A stretch of 64,000 nucleotides of DNA from Marinilabilia salmonicolor JCM 21150 (GCF_000259075.1 NZ_AJKI01000053.1:1-64000); one strand, 5' to 3'. Counted from the first letter of the stretch, positions 47,447 to 57,886 are shown. Numbers and translations are program-made. Notes: generated by a model not told the origin, from the letters alone.

Positions 47447-50116
47447 TCAGTTGACTGCACATCCCGTAACCACCTGGTTTAACACATCATCACCAATTCC
47501 GATTCTGTATCCCGAAGAGTGATAAATAACCTCCTTGTCACCATTGATGACAAGTGCTACGGGCAGCTCATCTTTTTGAATGACGTTGATTTTTTGGCTT
47601 AATTTTGAAAGCCAGTCCGAGTCATCGGTGGCAAAAACAGTTCGGGTGGGTAATCCGGGGTATTCGCCTGGGGAAAAGGCCGGGGTGATTTTATCATGGT
47701 CTGTCAGGAGAAGAATGTTTCCATTCCAGTTATTGAAATTACTTCTTAATCTGATCAGATCGTTAAGCAGGTGTTTGGAAGGTTCACGGGCTGGGTCAAA
47801 CCATATAAGCACCAATCCGGATTCACTGTGAAGCGTTTGTATATTTATATCTTCAGCAGTATCCCATGATTTTACGGATTGATTAAGATCGATGGTGATT
47901 TTACCGGCCAGCGTGTTTTCCTCTTCGCTCTCTTCAGGTATTTTAAGGATAATTTCCTGTTTCTGGTTTGCGTTCATTTCAAAAAACAGACGTCTGATTT
48001 TTGATGAACCATCAGGTAATCTTCTAACAGTTACCAGAGAGTACAAGCCTTCGTCAAGTTGAATTGACGCCGGGAATTGGTTGAACACATCGGTATTGCT
48101 ATAGTCCAGTGTCTTGAATTGATTTTTCTCAAAACGGTTGAGCGTAAAATCTTTGAAATATTCCGGAAGGGAAGTGTTTTCCTTCGGATCATCAAACGTC
48201 AGTTTCAGAACCCCTTTTGCGGCATTGCCTACTTTGTTATTGTCCGGATCAACATCTGTCCATTCATTGTTCAGCAGAACTTGTGGCTCTTTGTTAACCT
48301 GGTTTATTCTCGAAGGAATTCCGAAGCTGCGTGCAATTGCTACAAAAAGAATATTTCTTGAATTGGTGTCGGCAACCTTCAATTCAAGAACCCCTGAGGG
48401 AAGCTGCGGGACTCCCCATGCGTTTGCAGAATCCCGGACTTCAATATTGTGGTGAATCCAGTCAACTAACACAGAAACATCCGATTGAACTTTAGTTTTA
48501 AACTGATCGTCAAAATAATCCCGGATAAAAGCTTTATATGCTGAAATTTTTTCATTGGCGATTCTCGGGTTCAAGATGTAACTCCTGAAGATTTCCGGAT
48601 CGATATTTTCTTCATTGATGGAATGATCAAAATGGTCTGTAAATACCTCAAGGGGGGTATCGCGCCTGTCTTTGTCAGAAATCACTGAAAGAAGGGTCAA
48701 TGCTTTTTGTTTATCAATGGGGACAGCGTACTCCAAAAATTGCTTTATGATGTCCCAGTTACCCCTGCTTTGTTTAAACAGGGTAATGGTTTGCGTTGGA
48801 TCGATCTCCAAATTTTTGCTGATTTTCAGTGATGTCAGAGAATCAATGAAGGTGCTGACGTAAGCATTGCGAATAGAATCCCCCTGTTTTAATCGTTCTG
48901 CATGGCCGGTTCTGTCAACATTGCTGTGATCTTCAGTGGACGATGGTTGGGGTACATTTATCGAGAACTCCTTTAGCGTTCCGGCAGCTGGCATGCTGTT
49001 GTTGCTGATAGTGACAAGGAGTGTGTCTGTTTCGGGCACGGGAAGTTTCTCCCAGGCATATTGCCGATCATGAATGACCTGCACCATCAGATCGCCCAGT
49101 CCTGTGGTAAATTCAATTATTCCGTCTTTGTTGGTGCGAATGCTTGCAATGTCGTAAAACTCAGCAAAATTGGGAAGCTGAAAATGTACAACCGCATCTT
49201 TAAGGGGGTTTTGATTCTCATCCTGAACTTTGACCCATATTTTTTTTGTGGGGGCGTAGTGGTCAAGGGTGTTAATTTCGGTAAAGGGCCTGTTTTGAGT
49301 GACGATTTCCCCGCCATTGGAAACGTGTCCATAAGTACGATGATGGGTAAGCATTGCTCTGGTAGCAGGGCTCTCAAACCAACCCATATTAAGTTCAGGT
49401 TCGGGTTCGCAAGCTCCCAGAAAGTACCAATTGCCGTCGATCCATACTTCCACCCATGCGTGGTTGTCGTTGGTGTGTGCCCAGCGGGGTGTGTAAATCT
49501 GGCGTGCAGGAATACCTACAGAGCGCATTGCAGCGACTGTGAATGTGGACTGTTCTCCGCAACGTCCATAGGCTGTCTTGACCGTGCTTAACGGGGCACT
49601 GGTGCGGTATTCATCGGTGGAATGATAGATTACTTTTTCCTGACACCAGTGGTTAACTTCGAGGGCGGCCTCTTTTAAAGACAAGTTTTTTACCCGGTCT
49701 TTGAGTTCATTGTAAAAAACGACTCTGGCAGTATCAGTATATTCATTATTGACCCGGTGGGGCAGGACGTAATGCAGAAAAATTTCATCCGGAATGTTTT
49801 TCCCCCATGGAAGTGTATTCTTTGCTTTCAGCGCATAGCGAACGTTTTGCAGGTAGAAATCTCCCGTATGGTTTGACAGGTCGCTGAGGGGCATCCATGC
49901 ATAGAGAAAGTCTAATGCCTGCTTTTCGGAATGAGAGAGGTTTTCATTTTCAAAGTTGAAGAGTTTATCTTTTCTGCCAGATGCCAGAATTTGGGTTTCT
50001 TCACTCTTTTGTTTTATTTCCAGTGCTTTTTTTTTATCCCCTGTCAGTGTGTCGTGGGTCTGGCATCCCGATATAATCAGGGTGCAAATAAGCAATATGG
50101 AAACTCTGATGAACAT
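47447..50116 (-). CDS. Lipoprotein with two transglutaminase-like domains and a thioredoxin-fold end
   Basis: 889 aa. It has lipobox IISGC (Cys18). An active-looking transglutaminase core lies at about 110-245: Cys186 in YGRCGEQSTF, RSVGIPARQIYTPRW, His219 in NHAWVEVW, and Glu237 in GACEPEPELN at or near the usual Asp position. An Ig-like segment (about 300-375) follows. A second, degenerate core lies at about 560-640 (SVLVDWIHHNIEV, NSRNILFVAIARSFGIPSRI, NNEWTDVDPDNN), with the catalytic Cys position replaced. Residues about 775-889 resemble a thioredoxin fold without CxxC (LVLIWFDPAREPS, LPVALVINGDKEVIYHSSG). The function is not known. It heads the PNGase F block; since cytosolic eukaryotic PNGases use this fold, glycopeptide processing or protein cleavage is a fair guess. 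Confidence 0.85.
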   Translation of the reverse strand: MFIRVSILLICTLIISGCQTHDTLTGDKKKALEIKQKSEETQILASGRKDKLFNFENENLSHSEKQALDFLYAWMPLSDLSNHTGDFYLQNVRYALKAKNTLPWGKNIPDEIFLHYVLPHRVNNEYTDTARVVFYNELKDRVKNLSLKEAALEVNHWCQEKVIYHSTDEYRTSAPLSTVKTAYGRCGEQSTFTVAAMRSVGIPARQIYTPRWAHTNDNHAWVEVWIDGNWYFLGACEPEPELNMGWFESPATRAMLTHHRTYGHVSNGGEIVTQNRPFTEINTLDHYAPTKKIWVKVQDENQNPLKDAVVHFQLPNFAEFYDIASIRTNKDGIIEFTTGLGDLMVQVIHDRQYAWEKLPVPETDTLLVTISNNSMPAAGTLKEFSINVPQPSSTEDHSNVDRTGHAERLKQGDSIRNAYVSTFIDSLTSLKISKNLEIDPTQTITLFKQSRGNWDIIKQFLEYAVPIDKQKALTLLSVISDKDRRDTPLEVFTDHFDHSINEENIDPEIFRSYILNPRIANEKISAYKAFIRDYFDDQFKTKVQSDVSVLVDWIHHNIEVRDSANAWGVPQLPSGVLELKVADTNSRNILFVAIARSFGIPSRINQVNKEPQVLLNNEWTDVDPDNNKVGNAAKGVLKLTFDDPKENTSLPEYFKDFTLNRFEKNQFKTLDYSNTDVFNQFPASIQLDEGLYSLVTVRRLPDGSSKIRRLFFEMNANQKQEIILKIPEESEEENTLAGKITIDLNQSVKSWDTAEDINIQTLHSESGLVLIWFDPAREPSKHLLNDLIRLRSNFNNWNGNILLLTDHDKITPAFSPGEYPGLPTRTVFATDDSDWLSKLSQKINVIQKDELPVALVINGDKEVIYHSSGYRIGIGDDVLNQVVTGCAVN

Positions 50117-50231
50117 ACCAAATTGTGTTTGAATTTAAAACCAATGGTCAGCCATTCAATTCTTTGAAACCGCTGTTGGGTAGGGCTTCTTCAATAGGCT
50201 TTATTTAATTGTAAAATGTTTTGTGCAGGTG

Positions 50232-51515
50232 TCAGACAAGAATCTTACCTTTTTTCTTGCTGTGTAGTCCTGCCAATTCATCAAAAACATCTTCCATGGC
50301 TACAGCCAAAGCCCCTTTTAAACCTATTTCTTTGCCCATCTCAGAGTTTTTGATGGTAACTCCTTCGCTGATTTTGTGCATCGAATAGGTGTTGATTGAC
50401 TTCTGTACAGGAATGGTAATGTATTGTCCCGATTCTGCCATTTTACCTCCCAGGATGATCATTCCGGGATTAAAAATCTGGATGAGAATTGCGATGGCTT
50501 TTCCAAGATGTTCACCCACTTCTGACAGCAGATTGATGGCAAACTGATCTCCATGAAGGGCGGCCTCTACAACAGTTGTCATATCTACATCTTCAATGTT
50601 CTCGGCGGCATAATGTGACATTAGAGAACTTTTTCCGGCCATGATTCCTTCCCGGGCTTTGGCCACAAGTGCAGACCCGGAAGCGATTGTTTGAAGACAT
50701 CCGTTTTTTCCGCATATACATGAAGCCCCGTTTTCTACCATGGGGATGTGGCTCAATTCTCCGGCAAACCCATTGGCCCCCCGGTATAATTTCCCGTTTA
50801 AGATCATTCCAAGGCCAATACCCCAGTCCAGCAATAGTACCAGTACGTTTTGTTGATTTCTGGCAGCTCCGAACCGCCAGGCTGTTAAAGCAACTGCCTT
50901 TGCATCGTTTTCTATGAAAACCGGAAGATCCAACTCTTCCTGCATGAGCTTTCTAAAAGATTTTTCTCCATAATTGAAGTAAGAATAATTAAACCCGTTT
51001 TGTGAATCTACCAGTCCGGGCATGCTAACTCCTACGCCAATAATTTTTGAGGACTCAATCTCCTTTGTTTGTATGTATTTCTTTATTTGTGACGTGAGTT
51101 TTTTTAATGTGGTCAACTCACTGTCCATTTCAAGGGGGAAAATAAATGTTTCCGAGATTTGCTTATTCTCGCTGTCAAAAATGGTTAACCGTGTTTTGTG
51201 GATGTTCATGTCCACTGCCACAGTATAGAAGGCATCTGCTTTCAGACCATACAATTCGGGTTTGCGGCCTCCCTTGGAAAGACCATAACCTTTTTTTTCT
51301 ATCAGGTCGTGATCCATGAGCATTCCCAAAATGGCATTTCCATTTGGAGAGCTGATCTTGAGATGACTGCAGATGTCCGCAACGGGATTTGGGCCTTTAA
51401 AATAAAGGTACTTTAAAACTCTGACCAATAAATTATATTTTTTTTTCTCAATATTGGAGAGTGTTTTAAATAAGAAACTGTTAAGTAATATATTTTCCAT
51501 TTTATTTTGCAACAT
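50232..51515 (-). CDS. ROK-family transcriptional regulator (NagC/Mlc-like)
   Basis: 427 aa. An N-terminal winged helix (about 25-95: LVRVLKYLYFKGPNPVADICSHLKISSPNGNAILGML) is fused to a ROK sugar-binding domain (about 100-410): VAVDMNIHKTRLTIFD, VGVSMPGLVDS, FIENDAKAVAL, WGIGLGMILNGKLYRG, FAGELSHIPM, and the zinc motif CICGKNGCLQT. Gln stands where many ROK members have Glu after GCL. The HTH points to a repressor or activator rather than a kinase. A second ATG five codons in (MENILL) is possible as start. It is divergent from the GH3-SSS-GH130-GH92 block (326 bp between) and 115 bp upstream of the transglutaminase-fold gene on the same strand, so it may serve either block; ligand unknown. 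Confidence 0.88.
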   Translation of the reverse strand: MLQNKMENILLNSFLFKTLSNIEKKKYNLLVRVLKYLYFKGPNPVADICSHLKISSPNGNAILGMLMDHDLIEKKGYGLSKGGRKPELYGLKADAFYTVAVDMNIHKTRLTIFDSENKQISETFIFPLEMDSELTTLKKLTSQIKKYIQTKEIESSKIIGVGVSMPGLVDSQNGFNYSYFNYGEKSFRKLMQEELDLPVFIENDAKAVALTAWRFGAARNQQNVLVLLLDWGIGLGMILNGKLYRGANGFAGELSHIPMVENGASCICGKNGCLQTIASGSALVAKAREGIMAGKSSLMSHYAAENIEDVDMTTVVEAALHGDQFAINLLSEVGEHLGKAIAILIQIFNPGMIILGGKMAESGQYITIPVQKSINTYSMHKISEGVTIKNSEMGKEIGLKGALAVAMEDVFDELAGLHSKKKGKILV

Positions 51516-51841
51516 AGTGAATTAGATTTTACAAAGCACACTATTTTTTTTCTTTCTTGCAAGACTTTTATCAAAAAATACCAAAAGAAAATGATGTTGT
51601 GTTATTTTTTGTATATTCGCATAATGATAAATTCTAATTACCGTGAAATGTAAATGCATGTTGGTTGTGCCAATAGAAAAGAGCGGTTATTATCGAAAAT
51701 GATGTAGAGTTCATGGGAGGTGGTTTAGCGTGCATGATCAATTTTATAAATTAAAGAACAGTGCTGTTTTTCTATTTTTTTAAAAGTATAAAAAATAGCG
51801 TTTAATACATTTATTGTAAGAAACCGGATAAGAAATAATTA
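51516..51841. other. Divergent region between ROK and GH3 genes
   Basis: 326 bp, AT-rich, no gene. Seen: a short palindrome AACAG-TG-CTGTT (51757-51768), the string TATATTCG (51612-51619), one mismatch from TAnnTTTG, and TAATACAT (51803-51810), which matches only half of the GntR-type palindrome. None is strong enough for a firm call. Confidence 0.4.
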
Positions 51842-54175
51842 ATGAGGAATAAGAAGATATTTTTGACATTGTTGCTGAGCCTGAGTGTTGGCATAATGTC
51901 CGGGCAGTTTTATAAAAATTCTTCCAACGGTGTTGAAGAGAGAACTCAGGATTTACTATCCCGAATGACTTTGGAAGAAAAAGTTGGACAGCTGCTTTGC
52001 CCTCTTGGATGGCCAATGTATGAGAAGAATGGGAAAGGGGTGGAAGTTTCAATGCAATTTAAAGAAAGTCTGAAGCAGAATCATACTGGAATGTTGTGGG
52101 CTACTTTCCGGGCAGATCCATGGACCAGAAAAACTTTGAGGAATGGTTTAAAACCGGTATTGGCAGCTGAAGCGGCCAATTCTATTCAAAAGTATGCCAT
52201 GGAGGAAACCCGTTTGGGAATCCCTCTTTTTCTGGCAGAAGAAGCTCCTCATGGACATATGGCTATCGGGGCTACTGTTTTTCCAACCGGGATAGGCCTT
52301 GCGTCCACCTGGGCTCCGGAATTAATTGAAGAAGTTGGTAAGGTTATTGGTCGGGAAGTCCGCCTCCAGGGAGGACACATTGGTTATGGACCTGTTTTAG
52401 ATCTGGTACGTGATGCCCGTTGGTCCAGAGTTGAGGAGACTTATGGGGAGGATCCCGTGCTTGCCGGAATTATGGGGGCAGCTATGGTCAGGGGAATGGC
52501 CGGTGATGGTCTGCATGATAAACATGGTCTGATTGCTACATTGAAGCATTTTTTGGCTTATGGAACTCCGGAGGCTGGTCAAAATGGCGGAATAACAACG
52601 ATAGGCCCGTTGGATGTTATGCAAAATTACCTGCCACCCTTTAAAGAGGCTATTAATGCCGGGGCCTTGTCGGTAATGACTTCCTATAATTCTATTGATG
52701 GTATTCCTTCCACATCCAATCATTATCTGTTGACAGATGTTTTAAGAAAAAAATGGAACTTTGACGGATTTGTGGTATCTGATCTTGCAAGTATTGAAGG
52801 TCTTTATGGATCCCATTACGTTGCCCAATCTGTTCAGGAAGCTGCCAATATGGCTTTGTCAGCGGGTGTGGATGTAGATCTTGGATCCAATGCCTTCGTT
52901 AAACTTGTGAATTCGGTAAATGCCGGAGAGGTTCAGGAGTCCTTGATTGATACAGCAGTCACCCGGGTGTTAAGATTGAAGTTCGAAATGGGACTTTTTG
53001 ATAATCCTTATGTTGACCCTACGAAGGCTGAAAAAATGGTTCGTAGTGCCGAACATATTGCTCTGGCCAGAGAGGTAGCACAAAATACACTGGTGTTGCT
53101 GAAGAATGACCATGAGATTTTGCCTTTAAAGAGGGATCCGGGAAAAATTCTGGTTGTTGGGCCCAATGCGGACAACCAATACAATATGCTGGGTGATTAC
53201 ACAGCCCCTCAGGATTCTGACAATGTGGTTACTATATTGGAAGGAGTATTGAATAAATTATCACCCGAACAGGTTGAGTATGTTAAAGGTTGCGCAATCC
53301 GCGATACCAGCAATGTAAATATTGATAAGGCAGTGGAGGCTGCTGAGCATTCTGATGTTATTCTTGCTGTGGTTGGAGGTTCAAGTGCCAGGGACTTTAA
53401 AACTGAGTATTTGGAGACTGGTGCTGCCGTTGCCAACAACCAATCGGTTAGTGACATGGATGCAGGTGAGGGTTTTGACAGGGCAACACTGGATTTGCTC
53501 GGCAAACAGACGGACTTGTTGAAAGCGTTAAAGAAAACCGGTAAGCCATTGGTGGTGGTTTACATTCAGGGACGTCCTATGAAGATGAATTGGGCCGCTG
53601 AAAATGCCGATGCCCTGATCTGCGCCTGGTATCCGGGACAGGAAGGTGGTAATGCGATCGCTGATGTACTATTTGGAGATTACAATCCTGCTGGCCGATT
53701 GCCCATGTCGGTTCCAAGAGATGTGGGACAATTGCCCATTTATTATAATAAAAAGAACCCCAGGCCGCATGACTATGTGGAGTTATCTGCAACACCACTT
53801 TATAGTTTTGGTTATGGGTTAAGTTATTCTTCTTTTACGTATTCTGATCTTGAAGTTGCTCCTGTGGGGCAAGAGGAATTTGTTGTGAATTTTAAAGTGA
53901 AAAACACCGGAAACTTTGATGGAGATGAGGTGGTTCAGTTATACCTGAGAGATGAGTATGCATCAGTTGTTCAACCCGTTCAGCAGCTTAAACACTTCAA
54001 GAGATTGTTCTTGAAGAAGGGCGAAGAAAAGCAGGTCTCTTTTCACTTGAATGAAAAAGACCTTGCCATACTCAATCAAAAAAAAGAATGGGTAGTGGAA
54101 CCGGGGACCTTTCAACTGATGATTGGTGCAGCATCGGATGATATCAGGTTGTCAGGAACAATTAAAGTTGATTAG
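51842..54175 (+). CDS. GH3 beta-glycosidase
   Basis: 777 aa exported enzyme. A signal peptide ends near VGIMSGQ (22). The (beta/alpha)8 domain is at about 30-370, with GYGPVLDLVRDARWSRVEETYGEDP, LKHFLAYG, and nucleophile D314 in FVVSDLASIEGLYG. The alpha/beta sandwich is at about 400-620, and a fibronectin III-like domain is at about 670-775 (VKNTGNFDGDEVVQLYLRD). The architecture is that of beta-glucosidase/xylosidase-type GH3, not the NagZ type, so the sugar is uncertain; the partner genes concern mannose and GlcNAc, so a beta-gluco-configured end sugar such as GlcNAc is conceivable, but beta-glucoside is the family default. It is first in the plus-strand block, 27 bp before the symporter gene. 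Confidence 0.9.
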   Translation: MRNKKIFLTLLLSLSVGIMSGQFYKNSSNGVEERTQDLLSRMTLEEKVGQLLCPLGWPMYEKNGKGVEVSMQFKESLKQNHTGMLWATFRADPWTRKTLRNGLKPVLAAEAANSIQKYAMEETRLGIPLFLAEEAPHGHMAIGATVFPTGIGLASTWAPELIEEVGKVIGREVRLQGGHIGYGPVLDLVRDARWSRVEETYGEDPVLAGIMGAAMVRGMAGDGLHDKHGLIATLKHFLAYGTPEAGQNGGITTIGPLDVMQNYLPPFKEAINAGALSVMTSYNSIDGIPSTSNHYLLTDVLRKKWNFDGFVVSDLASIEGLYGSHYVAQSVQEAANMALSAGVDVDLGSNAFVKLVNSVNAGEVQESLIDTAVTRVLRLKFEMGLFDNPYVDPTKAEKMVRSAEHIALAREVAQNTLVLLKNDHEILPLKRDPGKILVVGPNADNQYNMLGDYTAPQDSDNVVTILEGVLNKLSPEQVEYVKGCAIRDTSNVNIDKAVEAAEHSDVILAVVGGSSARDFKTEYLETGAAVANNQSVSDMDAGEGFDRATLDLLGKQTDLLKALKKTGKPLVVVYIQGRPMKMNWAAENADALICAWYPGQEGGNAIADVLFGDYNPAGRLPMSVPRDVGQLPIYYNKKNPRPHDYVELSATPLYSFGYGLSYSSFTYSDLEVAPVGQEEFVVNFKVKNTGNFDGDEVVQLYLRDEYASVVQPVQQLKHFKRLFLKKGEEKQVSFHLNEKDLAILNQKKEWVVEPGTFQLMIGAASDDIRLSGTIKVD

Positions 54176-54202
54176 TTATCAGTTTAACCTTTAAAGGATC
54201 TC

Positions 54203-56041
54203 ATGAATCTCTCACTAATAGATATAAGCATTCTTCTTGGTTATTTAGTCCTCACCTTATTTATCGGTTTCTGGCTGTCAAAGCGGGCATCCAAGGATCT
54301 GGAAGCTTATTTTCTTGGAGGAAACAGGATTAAATGGTACTACCTGGGGTTATCAAACGCCTCGGGAATGTTTGATATCTCCGGCACAATGTGGACTGTG
54401 GCCATTGTTTTTGTTTATGGTCTTAAGAGCGCCTGGATTCCCTGGCTGTGGCCTGTCTGGAATCAGATATTTGTGATGGTTTTTCTGGCCGTCTGGATGA
54501 GACGCTCCAATGCCATGACAGGGGCGCAGTGGATCACTTTCCGTTTTGGAGATGGACGGGGCGGACGTTTGTCTCATATTATCGTGGTGCTTTTTGCGGT
54601 GGTGAGTGTAATTGGATTTATTGCCTATTTTGTAGAAGGCATTGGGAAGTTTGCCACCACCTTTTTCACTTGGGATCTGTCGGCTTCAATTCTGGGTTTC
54701 CAGCTTACATCTCAGCAGGTTTATGCACTGATAATAATTGCCATCACTACCGTATATACCATGAAAGGCGGTATGTATAGTGTGGTAAGTACCGAAGTGC
54801 TTCAGTTTCTGATTATGACAGTTGCCTGTGTTTCCATCGGGGTAATCGCTTTTAATGAAGTGACACCTGATCAAATTGCAGCTGCCACACCTGAGGGGTG
54901 GGCCAATCTGTGGCCCGAGTGGAACCTGAGCCTTGACTGGTCGGGAATATTTCCTGAACTTAACGATAAAATAGATCAGGACGGATATGAGATGTTTGGT
55001 ATGTTGTTGTTGTTGATGATTCTCAAAGGAGTCTTTGCCAGTCTTGCAGGGCCGGTTCCAAGTTATGATATGCAGCGTATCTTATCCACCCGGACTCCGG
55101 CTGAAGCCGCTAAAATGAGCGGACTGACCTCGTTGGTTCTTTTTATCCCACGTTACCTTATGATTGGGGGACTTGCAGTTCTGGGTTTGGTTTATCTGAA
55201 ACCTGAGTTGATGAAGATGGGGGCTGATCTGGATTTTGAAATGGTGCTGCCCATGGCTATTCAGGAGTTTATTCCGGTAGGTATTAAAGGATTGTTGCTT
55301 GCCGGTTTACTTGCCGCTTTCATGGGGACTTTTGCTGCATTTATTAATGCTGCACCTGCCTACCTGATCAATGATTTGTATAAGAAATACCTGAATCCCG
55401 GCGCCTCCGATAAAAAACTGGTTCGTTACAGTTATATGTCCAGTTTGTTGCTGGTAGTGATCGGTCTGATTTTTGGTCTTTTTGCCCAATCGCTGAACAG
55501 TCTTACTTTGTGGATCACTTCTTCTCTATATGGGGGCTATGCTGCTGCAAACGTCTTGAAGTGGATCTGGTGGCGATTCAACGGAATGGGCTATTTCTAC
55601 GGGATGCTGGGAGGTTTGGTCGCATCGGTTGTGGTGCCGCCGATTTACAGAATTATAGTGCCCGGTGCCATCGATATTTATATGTTTCCTGTTACCCTGC
55701 TGATTTCCATGTCCGCTTCTGTTATTGGAACCTTAATGACCAAACCCGATAAAATGGATGTCCTGAAAAAGTTCTATAAACAAACACGTCCCTGGGGATT
55801 TTGGGAACCTGTAAAAAGGGAGGTTATTAAAGATGATCCGTCTTTCATCCCCAATAAAGATTTTAAACGTGACAGTTTTAATGTACTAATTGGTATCACC
55901 TGGCAAATGTCTATGGTGGTGTTGCCGCTCTATTTTCTTTCTGGAGAATATACGGCTGCCTGGATTTCACTGGCAGTGCTGGTTGGAACGTCTGCAATAT
56001 TAAAATTTACCTGGTACGATCATATAAAAAACATTGATTGA
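54203..56041 (+). CDS. SSS-family sodium:solute symporter
   Basis: 612 aa inner-membrane carrier with about 14 hydrophobic spans. Typical SSS parts are [44 protein letters not shown] and [28 protein letters not shown], with sodium-site residues in [32 protein letters not shown]. The late loop ([29 protein letters not shown]) is usual in Bacteroidota sugar carriers. It lacks a Kelch domain, unlike the symporter in the sialic acid operon. Coupling to GH130 (the genes meet within a few bases) suggests import of mannose, GlcNAc or the disaccharide Man-beta-1,4-GlcNAc for phosphorolysis in the cytosol; this is inference. Confidence 0.9.
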   Translation: MNLSLIDISILLGYLVLTLFIGFWLSKRASKDLEAYFLGGNRIKWYYLGLSNASGMFDISGTMWTVAIVFVYGLKSAWIPWLWPVWNQIFVMVFLAVWMRRSNAMTGAQWITFRFGDGRGGRLSHIIVVLFAVVSVIGFIAYFVEGIGKFATTFFTWDLSASILGFQLTSQQVYALIIIAITTVYTMKGGMYSVVSTEVLQFLIMTVACVSIGVIAFNEVTPDQIAAATPEGWANLWPEWNLSLDWSGIFPELNDKIDQDGYEMFGMLLLLMILKGVFASLAGPVPSYDMQRILSTRTPAEAAKMSGLTSLVLFIPRYLMIGGLAVLGLVYLKPELMKMGADLDFEMVLPMAIQEFIPVGIKGLLLAGLLAAFMGTFAAFINAAPAYLINDLYKKYLNPGASDKKLVRYSYMSSLLLVVIGLIFGLFAQSLNSLTLWITSSLYGGYAAANVLKWIWWRFNGMGYFYGMLGGLVASVVVPPIYRIIVPGAIDIYMFPVTLLISMSASVIGTLMTKPDKMDVLKKFYKQTRPWGFWEPVKREVIKDDPSFIPNKDFKRDSFNVLIGITWQMSMVVLPLYFLSGEYTAAWISLAVLVGTSAILKFTWYDHIKNID

Positions 56042-56046
56042 TATTT

Positions 56047-57018
56047 ATGAGTGCAAAAGATATTTCAATTCCCTGGGAAGAACGTCCTGCAGAATGCAAG
56101 GATGTTATGTGGCGGTATTCCAACAATCCGATAGTTGGTCGGTATGACATTCCCTCTTCCAACAGCATTTTTAATAGTGCAGTGGTCCCTTTTGGAGACG
56201 GGTATGCCGGAGTGTTTCGATCCGATAACAAGGCCGTTCAGATGAATATCTATGCCGGATTCAGCAAAGACGGGATAAAGTGGGATATCAATCACACGCC
56301 CATTGAGATGAAACCCGGGAATACAGATATGATCGACTCGGACTATAAGTACGATCCGCGGGTGGTCTTTATCGAAGATCGTTACTGGGTGACCTGGTGT
56401 AACGGATATCACGGACCGACCATTGGTATTGCTTACACTTTCGATTTTGTGGATTTTTATCAGTGCGAAAATGCATTTCTCCCTTTCAATCGCAACGGGG
56501 TTCTTTTTCCTGAAAAAATTGACGGCCGTTATGCCATGCTTAGTCGTCCAAGTGATAACGGGCACACGCCTTTTGGAGATATTTATATCAGTTACAGTCC
56601 CGATATGAAATACTGGGGAGAGCACCGATGTGTCATGAAAGTGGCGGATTTTGAAGATAGTGCCTGGCAATGTACAAAGATTGGTGCTGGTTCGGCCCCC
56701 ATCAGAATTAATGAGGGGTGGCTGATTTTTTATCACGGAGTCATCAATACCTGCCGTGGTTTCCGTTATTCTATGGGGGCTGCCATTCTTGATTCGGAGG
56801 ATCCGTCAAAGGTGCTTTACCGGACACAGCCATATTTGCTGGCTCCCAACGAGACTTATGAACTGACGGGGGATGTGCCTAATGTAATTTTTCCTTGTGC
56901 GGCGCTTTGTGACGGAGAGAAAGTAGCTGTTTATTATGGTGCAGCCGATACGGTGATAGGACTGGCTTTTGGTTACCTTGATGAGATTGTTGCCTTTATT
57001 AAGAATAACAGCTTGTAA
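56047..57018 (+). CDS. GH130 beta-mannoside phosphorylase
   Basis: 323 aa from the ATG at 56047; a TTG nine bases earlier (56038) would overlap the symporter stop but is less likely. Five-bladed propeller, no signal peptide, so cytosolic. Seen: [17 protein letters not shown], phosphate and sugar-site residues in [19 protein letters not shown] with general acid candidate D103, [18 protein letters not shown], and [19 protein letters not shown]. The arrangement fits the GH130 group to which Bacteroides BT1033 belongs, which phosphorolyses Man-beta-1,4-GlcNAc from N-glycan cores to Man-1-P and GlcNAc. Next to the symporter and two GH92 mannosidases, the same role is likely here. Confidence 0.92.
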   Translation: MSAKDISIPWEERPAECKDVMWRYSNNPIVGRYDIPSSNSIFNSAVVPFGDGYAGVFRSDNKAVQMNIYAGFSKDGIKWDINHTPIEMKPGNTDMIDSDYKYDPRVVFIEDRYWVTWCNGYHGPTIGIAYTFDFVDFYQCENAFLPFNRNGVLFPEKIDGRYAMLSRPSDNGHTPFGDIYISYSPDMKYWGEHRCVMKVADFEDSAWQCTKIGAGSAPIRINEGWLIFYHGVINTCRGFRYSMGAAILDSEDPSKVLYRTQPYLLAPNETYELTGDVPNVIFPCAALCDGEKVAVYYGAADTVIGLAFGYLDEIVAFIKNNSL

Positions 57019-57129
57019 TGCAGGTTGAATTAATTTATCATATACATATAACGGCTATTGCTCAAAGACCTTCGGCCTTAAAAAAAACGCTGTTCGACGG
57101 AGTCAATAAAGTAGGCTAAATTTATAAGA

Positions 57130-57861
57130 ATGAGAAAAAGAAATCTTGAGATTTGTGTCTTTTCCCTGGATGCGGCAATGAAAGCTGAAAATAGTGGCGC
57201 AGACCGGCTGGAACTTTGCAGCAACCCGATGGAAGGGGGAACAACACCTCACCCTGCCTTGGTAACAGCAGCCTGCCGGAAATGCAACATCCCGGTATAT
57301 CCCATTATTCGTCCACGGGGAGGTGGTTTTTGCTATTCAGAGGATGAGTTTGAAATGATGAAGGAAGATATCCTCTTTTGCAAAGATGCAGGTTGTAAAG
57401 GTATTGCTACAGGAGTTTTATTACCCGACAATCGGTTGGATGTCATCCGAATGAAGCAACTGGTAGAACTTGCCCATCCTATGGGGGTGACTTTTATCCG
57501 TGCTTTTGATCTGACTCCCGACCCGTTCGAAGCACTGGAAGATGTTATTGAAACAGGATGCGAAAGGATTCTGACTTCAGGACAAAAAGGCAAGGCCACG
57601 GATGCTCCGGAGTTGATAGAACAACTTGTGAGAAAAGCCGCCAACCGAATTTCAATAATGCCGGGGTCCGGGGTTCGGGCAGACAATATCAGGCAAATTA
57701 TGGATGCAACCAACGCCATTGAGATCCACTCTTCGGCGAGAGTGTTTTTACCCAATGACTCTGAAAGGGCAGATAAGTTGGGGTTCGGACAAGCTGTGAG
57801 TTGCGATGAGAATCAGATTTTGGAAATGCGGAAAGTGTTGGATTCAATTAAAGTGAAATAA
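57130..57861 (+). CDS. CutC-family TIM-barrel protein
   Basis: 243 aa cytosolic protein matching the CutC family nearly end to end: LEICVFSLDAAMKAENSGADRLELCSNPMEGGTTPH, PVYPIIRPRGGGFCYSEDEF, DAGCKGIATGVLLPDN, VTFIRAFDLTPDPFEAL, ILTSGQKGKATD, IMPGSGVRADNI, EIHSSARV. The family name comes from an old copper-tolerance link in E. coli that is disputed. Here it lies between a GH130 phosphorylase (111 bp) and GH92 (25 bp), which argues for a part in sugar or glycoside metabolism; the conserved Arg/Glu/His-lined barrel could hold a small phosphorylated or glycosylated ligand. The biochemical role is not known. Confidence 0.88.
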   Translation: MRKRNLEICVFSLDAAMKAENSGADRLELCSNPMEGGTTPHPALVTAACRKCNIPVYPIIRPRGGGFCYSEDEFEMMKEDILFCKDAGCKGIATGVLLPDNRLDVIRMKQLVELAHPMGVTFIRAFDLTPDPFEALEDVIETGCERILTSGQKGKATDAPELIEQLVRKAANRISIMPGSGVRADNIRQIMDATNAIEIHSSARVFLPNDSERADKLGFGQAVSCDENQILEMRKVLDSIKVK

Positions 57862-57886
57862 ATATTTAAATTATAACTGTTTAGCC

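Noticed and set aside
50232-51515. ROK protein as the amino-sugar kinase (RokA) of the sialic acid route
   Set aside because: It has an N-terminal winged helix and lies outside the nan operon, so it is a NagC/Mlc-type regulator; kinase activity cannot be fully excluded.
51798-51810. Fourth GntR-type operator upstream of GH3
   Set aside because: Only about nine of 13 positions match TATGTAATACATA and the left half is lost; compatible with chance in AT-rich DNA.
56038-56046. TTG start for GH130 overlapping the symporter stop
   Set aside because: It adds only three residues before a good ATG (56047); there is no need for a rare start codon.
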